From the NCBI GenBank assembly GCA_903929455.1, contig CAIYVA010000082.1:1-48518 (forward strand): a stretch of DNA of 48,518 nt, read 5' to 3'. Of the stretch, positions 35,988-45,370 are shown piece by piece (the stretch's first letter is position 1; each line of letters starts with the position of its first letter). Source of the stretch: an uncultured Pseudomonadota bacterium. Lineage in GTDB: Bacteria > Pseudomonadota > Gammaproteobacteria > Steroidobacterales > Steroidobacteraceae. The notes under the pieces were generated by a model. It had not been told where the DNA came from. It did no database searches and was given only the letters and a program-made list of their open reading frames with translations. Position numbers and translations under genes: made by a program.

Positions 35988-38405
35988 ATGAAGAGTCACT
36001 ATCGCGTCGTGGTCATCGGTGGCGGCATCGTCGGTACCAGCGTGCTCTATCATCTCGCACGCCACGGATGGTCGGATATTGCTTTAATAGAACGTGCGGA
36101 ACTCACCGCGGGATCCACCTGGCATGCAGCCGCCGGTTTTCATGCGATCAATGACGATCCCAATATCGCAGCGCTGCAGGCGTACACGATCAAGCTCTAT
36201 AAGGAAGTGGAGGCTGAGAGCGGACAAAACGTTGGCATGCATATGCCAGGCGGCTATAGCATCGCCACCACCCCCGCGCGATGGGAATGGCTCAAGTCAG
36301 AGTACGCCGTGTACCAAACATTAGGGATTGACGCACGATTGGCGACGCCCGAACAAATCGTCGCAGACTGTCCGATTGTTGATCCGAAAGGTTTACTCGG
36401 TGGGTTATTCGATCCGCATGAGGGTGCTGTGGATCCACACGGTGCTACCCACGCCTTTGCCATCGCGGCGCGAAAAAGAGGCGCTGAGGTCATTTTGCAC
36501 AATCGCGTCGTTGCACTATCGCCACTGCCCAACGGACACTGGCGCGTGGAGACTGAGCAGGGTGTGGTGATCGCTGAACATGTGGTGAATGCGGGTGGTC
36601 TGTGGGCGCGTCGTGTTGGCCGCATGGCCGGTATTGATCTTCCCCTGACCCCCATGCAGCACCATTATTTGATAACCGAAGACCTGCCAGAACTGGTGAC
36701 TCGCGCGGATGAGATGCCGTGCGTAACTGACCTTGAGGGCTTCACCTACTTACAACAAGAGCGCAAAGGTGTGCTGCTCGGTGTCTACGAGCGTGACCCA
36801 CGCCATTGGAAAACAGAGGGTGCCGAGTGGGATTACGGCATGGAACTGATTCCTGAAGAAATTGACCGCATCAGCCCAGAGTTGCTGATTGGATTTAAGC
36901 GATTCCCTAGTCTCGAGCGCGCCGGTATTCGCAAGTGGGTCAATGGCGCTTTCACCTTCACACCCGATGGCAATCCTTTAGTCGGCCCAGTACCCGGTCT
37001 TAAGAACTTTTGGACGGCGTGCGGCTGTATGGGTGGCTTTTCACAAGGCGGTGCCATCGGCAAAGTGCTCTCCAATTGGATTGTGGAGGGTGACCCGGGT
37101 TCTGACATATTTGGCATGGATGTGGCGCGCTATGGCGCCTTTGCCAGTCATGATCGCTACCTCAGAGACATGACGGCGCAGTTCTATGCACGCCGCTTTA
37201 TTATTGCTTACCCGAATGAAGAGTTGCCAGCCGGGCGTCCGCTTAAAATGAACCCCAGCTACGATGCGCAACGCCAATTAGGCGCGCGCTTCGGTGTGGT
37301 GTGGGGAATGGAAACACCGCAGTACTACGCCAGTGATGCACCGGATTTCGTTGAGCGCCCGAGTCTTAAGCGCTCCGATGCCGATCGCTTCGTGGCCAGC
37401 GAAGTAGCTGCCACGCGCGCCGCTGCGGGTCTGTTAGATACCAGTGTGTATGGCCGCTATGAGGTCTCAGGCCCGCATGCCGAGCGTTGGCTCAATCATC
37501 TGCTAGCCAATCGATTACCCGAGGTCGGTCGTGTCCGACTGGCCCCCATGCTGAGCCCGTCCGGCCGACTGATGGGTGATCTCACCGTCACCCGCTTCAG
37601 TCCGACGCGCTTCTGGCTCATCGGCTCCTACTACTTACAAGAATGGCATCTACGTTGGTTCAATGATCATTTACCAAAGAGCGGTGTGACCATTGAGAAT
37701 CTCTCCGAAAGCTGGCTTGGCTTCTCTCTATCGGGACCTCAGTCACGCGCGATCTTGGCAAGCCTGACCAAGGCCGATGTATCTAACAAGGCCCTGCCCT
37801 TCATGAGCTGCCAAGTACTCGATATCGGTCTCACTCAAGCCGTGGTCGCTCGTTTATCACTCACGGGCGAACTGGGCTATGAGATCACGGTACCCGCAAG
37901 TCAACAGCGGGCGTTGTGGCACGTGCTCATGGAGGCAGGTACGCCACTTGGCATGAAACCCATTGGCATGCGTGCGCAAGACAGCCTGCGGCTAGAGAAA
38001 GGCTATGGTGTGTGGTCCCTTGAGTTCTCGGCCTCCTACACACCAGGGATGTGCGGCTTGGAGCGTTTTATCGATTTCAATAAAGGCGACTTTATCGGTC
38101 GTGACGCGGCGCTACTGGCATCTAAAACCACACCGGATGAAACACTGGTGTTAATGAGCATTGATGCCGTCGATGCGGATGTCACAGGCTATGAGCCCAT
38201 CTATCATCAAGGTGAACGCATCGGCTTCATCACCTCCGGCTGCTACGGTCACCACGTGCAAAAAAGTCTGGCGCTTGCGTATGTGAAGAGCGCTCTGGCC
38301 AACTCCACCGCTGAGCTATCCGTGACGGTGGTTGGTGAGCCGCGGCGTGCGCGGATTCTAAAAGAACCACCCTATGATCCCAAGGCACTTAAACTGCGTT
38401 CTTAG
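35988..38405 (+). CDS. FAD/GcvT dimethylglycine or sarcosine dehydrogenase
   Basis: An 805-residue two-part enzyme. Residues 5-370 are a DAO-type FAD domain (GGGIVG at 11-16; His46 in STWHAAAG, the position of covalent FAD in rat dimethylglycine dehydrogenase). A linker domain at about 375-430 is followed by a GcvT tetrahydrofolate domain (LLDTSVYGRYEVSGP; FSLSGPQSRAI; LTGELGYEI) and its C-terminal barrel. It should oxidise an N-methyl amine such as dimethylglycine and capture the methylene group on tetrahydrofolate. The ATG at 35988 lies five bases after mttB and has an AAAGAGA ribosome site. Confidence 0.92.
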   Translation: MKSHYRVVVIGGGIVGTSVLYHLARHGWSDIALIERAELTAGSTWHAAAGFHAINDDPNIAALQAYTIKLYKEVEAESGQNVGMHMPGGYSIATTPARWEWLKSEYAVYQTLGIDARLATPEQIVADCPIVDPKGLLGGLFDPHEGAVDPHGATHAFAIAARKRGAEVILHNRVVALSPLPNGHWRVETEQGVVIAEHVVNAGGLWARRVGRMAGIDLPLTPMQHHYLITEDLPELVTRADEMPCVTDLEGFTYLQQERKGVLLGVYERDPRHWKTEGAEWDYGMELIPEEIDRISPELLIGFKRFPSLERAGIRKWVNGAFTFTPDGNPLVGPVPGLKNFWTACGCMGGFSQGGAIGKVLSNWIVEGDPGSDIFGMDVARYGAFASHDRYLRDMTAQFYARRFIIAYPNEELPAGRPLKMNPSYDAQRQLGARFGVVWGMETPQYYASDAPDFVERPSLKRSDADRFVASEVAATRAAAGLLDTSVYGRYEVSGPHAERWLNHLLANRLPEVGRVRLAPMLSPSGRLMGDLTVTRFSPTRFWLIGSYYLQEWHLRWFNDHLPKSGVTIENLSESWLGFSLSGPQSRAILASLTKADVSNKALPFMSCQVLDIGLTQAVVARLSLTGELGYEITVPASQQRALWHVLMEAGTPLGMKPIGMRAQDSLRLEKGYGVWSLEFSASYTPGMCGLERFIDFNKGDFIGRDAALLASKTTPDETLVLMSIDAVDADVTGYEPIYHQGERIGFITSGCYGHHVQKSLALAYVKSALANSTAELSVTVVGEPRRARILKEPPYDPKALKLRS

Positions 38406-38441
38406 CATCCTCGCTTAGCGGATTTTAAAGAGAGAGCCTCC

Positions 38442-39739
38442 ATGACGCGCGCCGCTCAACCGATTCGCATTCGCTGGTGGATCTTTCTCTTTATGAGTGC
38501 GTTTGCGATGCTCTCCTATATTCAAAGAACGAGCATCGCCGTCGCCGCTGAACAGATGATGCCTGATCTACATCTGACCCAAATGCAAATTGGCTGGCTG
38601 AACGCCGCTTTTACCACCGCCTATGCCATCGCCCAACTACCGGGCGGTCTGATTGGTCAGCGCTTCGGCGCCAGACTGACGTATACGGGCGTCGGTCTGA
38701 TTGGATTGGTTGCCACCGTAGCGACCCCGTTAGCACCTGTGTTACTCGCAGGCACCGCCTTGTTCATTGCGCTGCTATTAGCACGGGGCTCCTCGGTGCA
38801 TCTCAGGGTCCGGTCTTTCCGCTGTTCGCCGGTGTCTCACAAGTGTGGTTCCCGCAACGTCAGTGGGCTTTTGTGAACGGACTTGTGTCCTCTGGCATGA
38901 ACTTAGGCGGTGCCCTGACACCGCTACTGATCGTCCTTCTCACCGCACACTTTGGTTGGCAAGGCGCCTTGCTGTGGGTCGCACTACCGGCCGTGGTTCT
39001 GACCGCACTCTGGGCTTGGTACGGTCGCGATACACCACAGCAGCACACGGCGGTCACCCCAGCGGAACTGGCCGAGCTGCCATTACCTCCGGTGGGCAGT
39101 CGAGAGCCAATGACCATCGCTCGGCTGGTTCGTATCCTAGGCAATCGCAACGTGCTGTTATTGGCTTTTTCTTATCTTTGTCTTAACTATGCCTTTTACT
39201 TACTGAGCTCCTGGTCTTTTCTGTATCTCGTGCAGGTCAGACACTTCAGCGGATTAGAGAGCGGCATCGCGGGCATGCTGCCTTGGATCGGCGCTGGCAT
39301 TGGGGCGGGCGTCGGTGGTTATGTGTCTGACTGGCTGGTGATGCGCATAGGATTTCGCTTTGGCTACCACCTGATACCAATGTGCTCACTCCCCTTAGCG
39401 GGTCTACTCTTATTGGTTTGTATTGGTGTGCCCACTCCCTACGCCGCGGTCTGCTCGCTGGTGCTCGCTTTTCTATCGATCGAACTTAATGAGGGTGCCT
39501 ACTGGGCCGCCACCATGCGAGTGGCTGGCGCTGACACCGCTGCTGCCACGGGTGTCCTCAACACCGGGGGCAATATCGGTGGGATTATTGTGCAGCCGGT
39601 GGTCGGCGCCCTCTCCGGCAGTGGTCACTGGCAGGCGGCCTTTGTATCGGGCGCTGTCTTCGCCTTATTGGCGGCGCTGTGCTGGTTACGAGTCAACTGT
39701 GAAAAGCCCGCTTCCAGTGCCCTGGCGAGCGTGATCTAA
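38442..39739 (+). pseudogene. MFS transporter of the methylamine operon, one-base frameshift
   Basis: Two overlapping frames make one MFS permease of about 432 residues. Frame one (38442-38876) has helices 1-4, starting IRWWIFLFMSAFAMLSYIQRT, then goes wrong after LLLARG. Frame two resumes with VWFPQRQWAFVNGLVSSGMNLGG (split) and holds the rest. Adding one G to the run at 38785-38788 restores LLLARGLLGASQGPVFPLF, a normal helix 4-5 motif. A dropped base in a G-run is a common sequencing fault, but real inactivation is possible. The gene lies 36 bases after the dehydrogenase and is probably the importer for its substrate or a methylated amine. It overlaps the convergent cfa stop by four bases. 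Confidence 0.82.
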
Positions 39740-40905
39740 CGCACTTCCTGATAGCCACCGACGATGCCCTCAGGGGACATCACCACCTGCCACAACTGAT
39801 TATTCCGTGAGCGGAAGCTGGCTGCCGAGGCCATTAAATAGAAGTGCCACATACGATGAAAGCGTTCGCCGTAGCGGTCTTTAAGCGTCGGCCAGGCACG
39901 CTCAAAGTTATCAGACCACGCCATCAAGGTACGATCATAGTCAACACCAAACTCATGCCAATCCTCAATAGTCCATATCCCCTCGGAAGCGCTATCAATC
40001 TGCCGTCGCGACGGGATTTTTGAGTGTGGAAAGATGTATTTCTCAATCCATGGATCATTGGCTTTCTGTGTTTGACGATTACCAATGGTATGTAACAACA
40101 TCAAGCCATCGGATGCCAGCAAGCGCCGCGTCGTTTCAAAAAAAACGCCATGGTTACGTTCACCAACATGCTCGAACATGCCGATCGAGTAAATTCGATC
40201 ATAGGTTCCCTGCACGCTTCGGTAATCATCAAAGATAATATTGACCGGCAAGTGTTGACAGCGTTCACGGGCGCTGGCCGCTTGATTCTTCGAGATCGTG
40301 ACACCGGTTACCTCAACGCCATAGCGTTCTGCTGCGAACTGCGCAGCACCGCCCCAACCACAGCCAATATCCAACACCCGCATGCCCGGTTTTAATCCGA
40401 GCTTGCGACAAATCAAATCAAGCTTCGCTTCTTGAGCCATCGCCAAATTAGGGGCGTTCTTCCAATAACCGCAGCTATAAATTAACCGCGGGTCTAGCAT
40501 CAAGGTGTAGAGGTCATCGCCGACATCATAGTGTTGCTCACCCACCTTAAAGGAGCGACTGGGTGTCTGCAGATTGATCAATCGACTCTTCAGTGCCAAC
40601 AGCACTTCGCGCATAGAGGGGAGACGGGTATCAATAGAGGCTCTAATGGCATGAAACAGCAACTCATCTAAGCGCTCGGCATCAAACCAACCGTTCATGT
40701 AGGCTTCACCAACGCCTAAGGAGCCTTCGCCTAAAATGGCATTCCAAAGCCTTTCATCACGGACCTGAATGTCCCAAGGCCTGGATCCATTGATCTGAAT
40801 ATCGGCGTGTCGCAGCCACGCGGCCACCACTTCTTTAGCGCCACTCACGGGGCGCTTGAGTCTGGCACGCAAGACGTGCTCGGCGGACGCAACTCGTGGG
40901 CTCAT
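39736..40905 (-). CDS. cfa: Cyclopropane-fatty-acyl-phospholipid synthase
   Basis: A 389-residue SAM-dependent enzyme that converts cis-unsaturated chains in membrane phospholipids to cyclopropane rings. The SAM motif VLDIGCGWGG is at 177-186. HYDVGDDLY at 125-133 and SCGYW at 144-148 are family landmarks, and FEHVGERNH and the C-terminal NFE-x-A-W motif are also present. The ATG at 40905 has GGAG about seven bases before it and matches the 382-residue E. coli length; an ATG at 40929 is possible. The gene ends overlapping the convergent transporter and is divergent from the HisC-like gene. Confidence 0.92.
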   Translation of the reverse strand: MSPRVASAEHVLRARLKRPVSGAKEVVAAWLRHADIQINGSRPWDIQVRDERLWNAILGEGSLGVGEAYMNGWFDAERLDELLFHAIRASIDTRLPSMREVLLALKSRLINLQTPSRSFKVGEQHYDVGDDLYTLMLDPRLIYSCGYWKNAPNLAMAQEAKLDLICRKLGLKPGMRVLDIGCGWGGAAQFAAERYGVEVTGVTISKNQAASARERCQHLPVNIIFDDYRSVQGTYDRIYSIGMFEHVGERNHGVFFETTRRLLASDGLMLLHTIGNRQTQKANDPWIEKYIFPHSKIPSRRQIDSASEGIWTIEDWHEFGVDYDRTLMAWSDNFERAWPTLKDRYGERFHRMWHFYLMASAASFRSRNNQLWQVVMSPEGIVGGYQEVR

Positions 40906-41099
40906 GCGCTCACTCCACTGGGATACCATGATGGGCAAAATCCTAGCATCATCGTAACGCGCCGGGAAAGATCCACCCTCGTGGCTTCTACGCACCTAGG
41001 CAGCATGACCGTGGGTTCCGATCCAGCTTGCGCCATGGTAGGGTGAGAGCTGACCGTGCTATTTAGATATTTTCCCCAGTGATCCTAGGAGACAAGGCC

Positions 41100-42266
41100 A
41101 TGACGGAATCCGCCAAAACACTCACGACCTCCCCTGCCTCCCCCCTGGAATCGCTGCAGAAAACGACCTTCTCGCGACGGAGCGCGTTGTTCGGTGCGGC
41201 AGCACTCTTGTCCACCGTAGCCCCCCGTCAGCTGCTCGCGGCCGTACCCGCCAGCACCGCCCCAATCAGCGGCCCTATCCTGCTCAACAGCAATGAAAAT
41301 CCCTACGGCCCATCACCCGCTGCCCGCCAAGCCATCCTGCAGAGTGTGTCCGAGTCCTGTCGCTATGGCGATAAGGCCATCGGCACCCTGATGGAAGCGA
41401 TCGCCGCACACGACCAACTCCCCGTCGATCACCTCATCCTAGGCTCAGGCTCCGGTGAACTACTGCGGATGGCGGCTCTACTCGCAGCCGATGGCAATAG
41501 AGATGGGGAGGTGATCGCTGCCACACCCACCTACGAGGAGTTGCCTGTGTTCGCCACCGTACTCGGCCTTCGCGTGGTCACGGTACCGCTGAATGCAAAA
41601 CACCAGCATGATTTACCCGCGATGCAAGCAGCGATCACGGACAAAACTCGGTTGGTGTATATCTGTAACCCCAACAACCCAACCGCGACGGTGGTGGGCT
41701 TCGCGGCACTTGAACAGTTCATGCGAGCGGTGCCCAGCAAAATATTGGTACTGATCGATGAGGCCTACTTTGATTTCATCACAGATGCAGCGGCCGGCTC
41801 TGTGATCTCTTGGGTCAAGACCTATCCGAATCTCATCGTCACGCGCACGTTTTCTAAAATTCATGGCCTTGCGGGCCTGCGTATGGGCTACGCCTATGCG
41901 CACCCGACCTTGGCCACGCGCTTAACCGAAAAGCAACTGGTGTTCCCTAATATCGCAGGGCTTCGCGCTGCCATCGCAAGTCTCAATGATGCGCGCTTTC
42001 TTAAAAACACCCGAGCGACACTGATCGCCGATCGTACCCGCATAGAGAACGCCATCGATCAACTGGGACTCACCAGAACCGCATCGCAAAGCAACTTCGT
42101 TTTTTTTGATGTGAAGCAACCGCATGCGGATTTTCACAAGAAAATGTTAGCGCACAACCTGATGGTTGGCCGTCACTTCGCAGGCTATGATCAATGGGCT
42201 CGCATCACCGTGGGCCTAAGCTCAGAGGTTGATCGTCTACTCGCGGCCTTACCACACGCTATATAG
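41100..42266 (+). CDS. Tat-exported HisC-like class I/II aminotransferase
   Basis: A 388-residue PLP enzyme. A twin-arginine signal (RR at 26-27 in SRRSALFGAAALLST) precedes the aminotransferase fold at about 58. The PLP lysine is Lys253 in RTFSKIHGLAGLRMG; the supporting NPNNPT (190s) and DEAYFDF are present. The fold resembles histidinol-phosphate aminotransferase, but export out of the cytosol argues against histidine synthesis. The ATG at 41100 has AGGAGA upstream, and a GTG at 41079 lies before that site. PLP enzymes carried through Tat are uncommon; the substrate is unknown. Confidence 0.85.
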   Translation: MTESAKTLTTSPASPLESLQKTTFSRRSALFGAAALLSTVAPRQLLAAVPASTAPISGPILLNSNENPYGPSPAARQAILQSVSESCRYGDKAIGTLMEAIAAHDQLPVDHLILGSGSGELLRMAALLAADGNRDGEVIAATPTYEELPVFATVLGLRVVTVPLNAKHQHDLPAMQAAITDKTRLVYICNPNNPTATVVGFAALEQFMRAVPSKILVLIDEAYFDFITDAAAGSVISWVKTYPNLIVTRTFSKIHGLAGLRMGYAYAHPTLATRLTEKQLVFPNIAGLRAAIASLNDARFLKNTRATLIADRTRIENAIDQLGLTRTASQSNFVFFDVKQPHADFHKKMLAHNLMVGRHFAGYDQWARITVGLSSEVDRLLAALPHAI

Positions 42267-42271
42267 CCGCC

Positions 42272-42853
42272 TCACGCTAGGCGTATCAGATCAACCCGCA
42301 TGACCGCAGTGGCAATGGCTGCGGTCAGGGTTAACAGCGCATCCGATCGATCACACAGCAAGGCGTCATACTGACCGAGGATCAGGCGGGTTTGATCCAC
42401 ATCAACCGTGACCTCAGGGCCGATGCAGAACAGTAAGGTTGTATTGCCAGCGACACGCTGAGTCAGTTGTCCCTGTAGCGCTAAGCGAGACACGTGTTGT
42501 GTGATTCGGCCTCGACGGGTCATCACATTAAAGTCAATTAAGTCACCACCGGTCAGTGTGGCATCCGTGTGTGCATCCCCCGCAAAAGAAAACGGAGGGG
42601 ATGACGGATCGAGTCGCATCGGTGCATGCCCATCCACCGCCAACGACAGCGTGCCACCCGTCAACACGGTCAGGTTACGATCAATTCCGGGAAATACCGA
42701 GAAGGGACCCGACGCCGATACCCGCGCCATGCTGATACGCCAGTCGAATGACTCAAGTGCCGCATCCATAGGAAACACCGCAATCTCAGTGGTCTCACCT
42801 AGCCCATTTTTCCATGGCATACGCCGATACTGAGCCGCCTTAAGATGAATCAT
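42272..42853 (-). CDS. hutD: HutD/Ves family cupin-like protein
   Basis: A 193-residue protein matching HutD/Ves: MPWKNGLGETTEIAVFP, FDWRISMARVSASGPFS and FPGIDRNLTVL. HutD is linked genetically to histidine use and may act as a brake on flux, whereas Ves in E. coli is a cold-related protein; neither has an established reaction. No hutU, hutH or other histidine genes are here. It overlaps the upstream exported protein gene by four bases (ATGA) and nearly touches the HisC-like gene's stop in convergent orientation. Confidence 0.86.
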   Translation of the reverse strand: MIHLKAAQYRRMPWKNGLGETTEIAVFPMDAALESFDWRISMARVSASGPFSVFPGIDRNLTVLTGGTLSLAVDGHAPMRLDPSSPPFSFAGDAHTDATLTGGDLIDFNVMTRRGRITQHVSRLALQGQLTQRVAGNTTLLFCIGPEVTVDVDQTRLILGQYDALLCDRSDALLTLTAAIATAVMRVDLIRLA

Positions 42854-43224
42854 GGGGGCGCCTGTAAAGTGACTGTCAGTGATACGCGTTGATGATCAAA
42901 CTGGGTCTCTGGCGTATCTGCGGGTACATCAGCGGCAAGCTCCGCCTTAAAATCAGCCGCCGTCAACAAACAATCATGAATGCGCTCTGCGAGCGCTCGC
43001 TGCTCATCAAAATGTATGACCACCCGCGCTACCTGCCCCGCGTGAATCTGGCCGATCAACACATCTAAGGGCGCTTGCGAGAACTCGGAGAAAAATAAAG
43101 GGTACCAGCCGCCGATCCGTTGGGGCGTGGTTGGCAGCGGCTCGGTTTGGCTGAGACTGATCGATAGCGGTGTCACCAGCAACAAAGCCGTACCGCAGAG
43201 CACTGACAGGGTTTTCTTTGCCAT
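42850..43224 (-). CDS. Exported protein of unknown function
   Basis: A 124-residue protein with a clear Sec signal (MAKKTLSVLCGTALLLVTPLS, cleavage after about residue 25). The mature part, about 99 residues, has FFSEFSQAPLDVLIGQIHAGQ and a hydrophilic end. It contains no metal motif I recognise. Its stop overlaps the hutD start by four bases (ATGA), so the two are co-translated even though one is exported and the other is probably cytosolic. Confidence 0.65.
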   Translation of the reverse strand: MAKKTLSVLCGTALLLVTPLSISLSQTEPLPTTPQRIGGWYPLFFSEFSQAPLDVLIGQIHAGQVARVVIHFDEQRALAERIHDCLLTAADFKAELAADVPADTPETQFDHQRVSLTVTLQAPP

Positions 43225-43311
43225 CGGCCAGACAGCTCCTCATTCATTTTATCAACTGATGCTCTAGTGCGAGCAAGCATCGCTGTAGTGTGTGGTGACA
43301 GCAATTCGGCG

Positions 43312-44196
43312 TCAACTCATCTGGCGCGTGCGCCTCGCACTCAGCAAGAGAATAAGGCCTGCAAAAATAACCGCCACCGCACGCCACTCAGACGCTGTGA
43401 TGCTCTCCTGGCCGAGCGTCACGCCTAAACCTAAGGCGATCAGCGGGTTCACAAAGGTATAACTGCTGGCGATGCCGCTCGAGACCTTACCGATCAGATA
43501 CATATAGGCGTTAAAAGCAATTAAGGAGCCAAAGACGACTAAATAGACCCAAGCGGCCCACGCACCAATCGGCACTTTCAAACTCCAATGCTCACCGGAG
43601 AACGCTGAAATACACAACAGCACGACGCCGCCACAGATCATTTCTGAGGCGAAACCCATGGTTCCGGGTGCTAATCGCAGTGAGCGCTGACTGAGTACCG
43701 TACCCAAGGTCCAACCCACACAACCAATACAAATTGCCAATAGGCCTGGCAGGGATGCTCGATAACTCGTGCCCTGCGTCAAAAGAAGAACGCCAATCAC
43801 GCCTAAACCGATGCCGACCAACTCCAAAGGCTTTGGCTTAATTCCAAAAGGTAAGTTAGCCAGTGTGATCAGCAAAGGCGAAATCGCTATAAAAGCAACC
43901 ACTAGTCCTGATCCGATCGTCAATTCTGCATATGCGGTGGCGCCCATCCCACCACCCAGCATCAGCGCACCGATCACCGTGGCGCTGACCCACTCACTAA
44001 CGCTTGGCAACCGGGTACCGTGCCATAAGGAAAAGCCGAACAATAGAATCCCAGCCAGCACAAAGCGTGTGCCCATCAAGAAAAATGGCGGAAATCCTAC
44101 TAGCGCGAACTTAATAACCAGGTACGTCGATCCCCATACGAACCACGTGGCGGCAATACACGCAATCACGCGAGGAGAGAGTGAGGAACTGTGCAT
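43312..44196 (-). CDS. EamA/DMT family exporter, YedA-like
   Basis: A 294-residue membrane protein with about ten helices in two EamA repeats. WFVWGSTYLVIKFAL starts the first repeat, and IGCVGWTLGTVLSQR the second. FVNPLIALGLGVTLGQE near 260 is the family's helix 9 signature. Relatives export amino acids or drugs; the substrate is unknown. It is the last gene before the toxin-antitoxin region, read in the same direction but separated by 210 bases. Confidence 0.88.
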   Translation of the reverse strand: MHSSSLSPRVIACIAATWFVWGSTYLVIKFALVGFPPFFLMGTRFVLAGILLFGFSLWHGTRLPSVSEWVSATVIGALMLGGGMGATAYAELTIGSGLVVAFIAISPLLITLANLPFGIKPKPLELVGIGLGVIGVLLLTQGTSYRASLPGLLAICIGCVGWTLGTVLSQRSLRLAPGTMGFASEMICGGVVLLCISAFSGEHWSLKVPIGAWAAWVYLVVFGSLIAFNAYMYLIGKVSSGIASSYTFVNPLIALGLGVTLGQESITASEWRAVAVIFAGLILLLSARRTRQMS

Positions 44197-44406
44197 CAGA
44201 TAAACCTAGTATCGGTTGCTACGCCACAACCGCGCAAGCAGTGATATGAGATAGCGGTTCAGTCTATTGACCGCAGCCTGATTACACAATGAAAGAGAGG
44301 ATCTTCTCTCGACTGAATGCGCATATCCACTAAAGGCTAGTCGGTCCTCTCTCCTTGCCACGGCTCCCCCGCAATATTGGAAGACGATATATTGTCGTAG
44401 ACAAGA

Positions 44407-44931
44407 CTAAACAGCCCACTCGGACGCGATTTCAATCTGCCTTAAGTGCAGTGCCCTTGCAATCTTATTCAGCGTCGTGCGGCGCGGCATCGCGGCCGTA
44501 TTAAAAAAGCGAGACAACGAAGGTTGAGGTATAGATGTTAACTCGGCGAGCTTACTGATACCACCGCGCTCATCAACCAGTAGTCGTAAATTATCCTTAA
44601 ATTTGCGAACGTCAGCAGCAATACGATCAAGGTCGTCAAAACGGACACAGTCGGTGCTTGCAATGTCTGCCTGTCCACAATCGTCAATTAATTCTTGGAG
44701 ATCGGCAATAATCGCATCCTTCTCTGTATGATCAGCCGTATCTCTCCATAATGTTAAAAGATTAAAAACCCCTTCGAAGTCATTGCCAGCGGAGACTGCG
44801 GCGACAATAAACTGATCAGGAAGCCCAGCCTGTCTCATCGCTGCACCAATCGCATAGGACTCCACGCGACAGGCGTTCGACAGTGCCGACGCATTTTCTA
44901 AGTCGCGTTGAGACGCCACTTTCGCGATCAT
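44407..44931 (-). CDS. HigA-like antitoxin/regulator with long N-terminal extension
   Basis: A 174-residue protein. Residues 123-162 form an XRE-type helix-turn-helix (GGISKLAELTSIPQPSLSRF, then NKIARAL). The first 100 residues are helical, acidic and unlike the usual antitoxin length of about 100. The ATG overlaps the upstream toxin-like gene by four bases. This pairing and the toxin-first order resemble higBA modules, so an antitoxin that also represses its own promoter is likely. The extra domain could bind the toxin or sense something else; no family was recognised for it. Confidence 0.72.
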   Translation of the reverse strand: MIAKVASQRDLENASALSNACRVESYAIGAAMRQAGLPDQFIVAAVSAGNDFEGVFNLLTLWRDTADHTEKDAIIADLQELIDDCGQADIASTDCVRFDDLDRIAADVRKFKDNLRLLVDERGGISKLAELTSIPQPSLSRFFNTAAMPRRTTLNKIARALHLRQIEIASEWAV

Positions 44932-45353
44932 GTCAGTCTTCCTTTTACAATGTACTTGCGCATAACCAGGAGCTCTAATCGGGTACGCATCTTTGCTAAT
45001 TGACGAGCCTCGGAATTTCGATCTGTCTTAATATAAGCATGTAGCAGCACCGCCGTCATCGCCAACTCACCCGTGAACCCTAACCCGACCGGTAGCCGCA
45101 ACTGAACACGACGATCACCCAAATTGTGCCACTTCATCTTGAAACCGCTCGGCAACGCGTGACCGTTAACAGTGGCTGGAGACCAGAATTTGTTACTGGC
45201 AAATTTTGGTGGCTTCGGAAACTCCCGAAGTAGTCGCACGTCCGGCCGGATCGTTCGCTCATAGTCTGCAGACGAAAACTGTTTGGTGTGCTTCAACTCC
45301 AAGTAAGAGTCGAGCGCCCATTGCGTAATTAGGATGTCCACGTGACGCTTCAT
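44928..45353 (-). CDS. HigB/RelE-like toxin candidate
   Basis: A 141-residue protein, longer than usual for this class. The C-terminal motif AVLLHAYIKTDRNSEARQL (101-119), then AKMRTRLE, follows the pattern seen in HigB/RelE ribosome-dependent mRNA interferases (LLHAFxKK...A..R). The N-terminal part (ITQWALDSYLELKHTKQFS) and GFKMKWHNLGDRRVQLRL are compatible with an extra front half. It is basic, which fits RNA binding. The ATG at 45353 has GGAAG three bases away. Assignment rests on the motif and on gene order with the HTH protein. Confidence 0.62.
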   Translation of the reverse strand: MKRHVDILITQWALDSYLELKHTKQFSSADYERTIRPDVRLLREFPKPPKFASNKFWSPATVNGHALPSGFKMKWHNLGDRRVQLRLPVGLGFTGELAMTAVLLHAYIKTDRNSEARQLAKMRTRLELLVMRKYIVKGRLT

Positions 45354-45370
45354 AAGCTTCCATAGTCAAT

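Noticed and set aside
44290-44320. GAGAG/CTCTC hairpin as a terminator of the toxin-antitoxin operon
   Set aside because: The stem is five pairs with a short T-run and lies about 100 bases past the stop; too weak to call.
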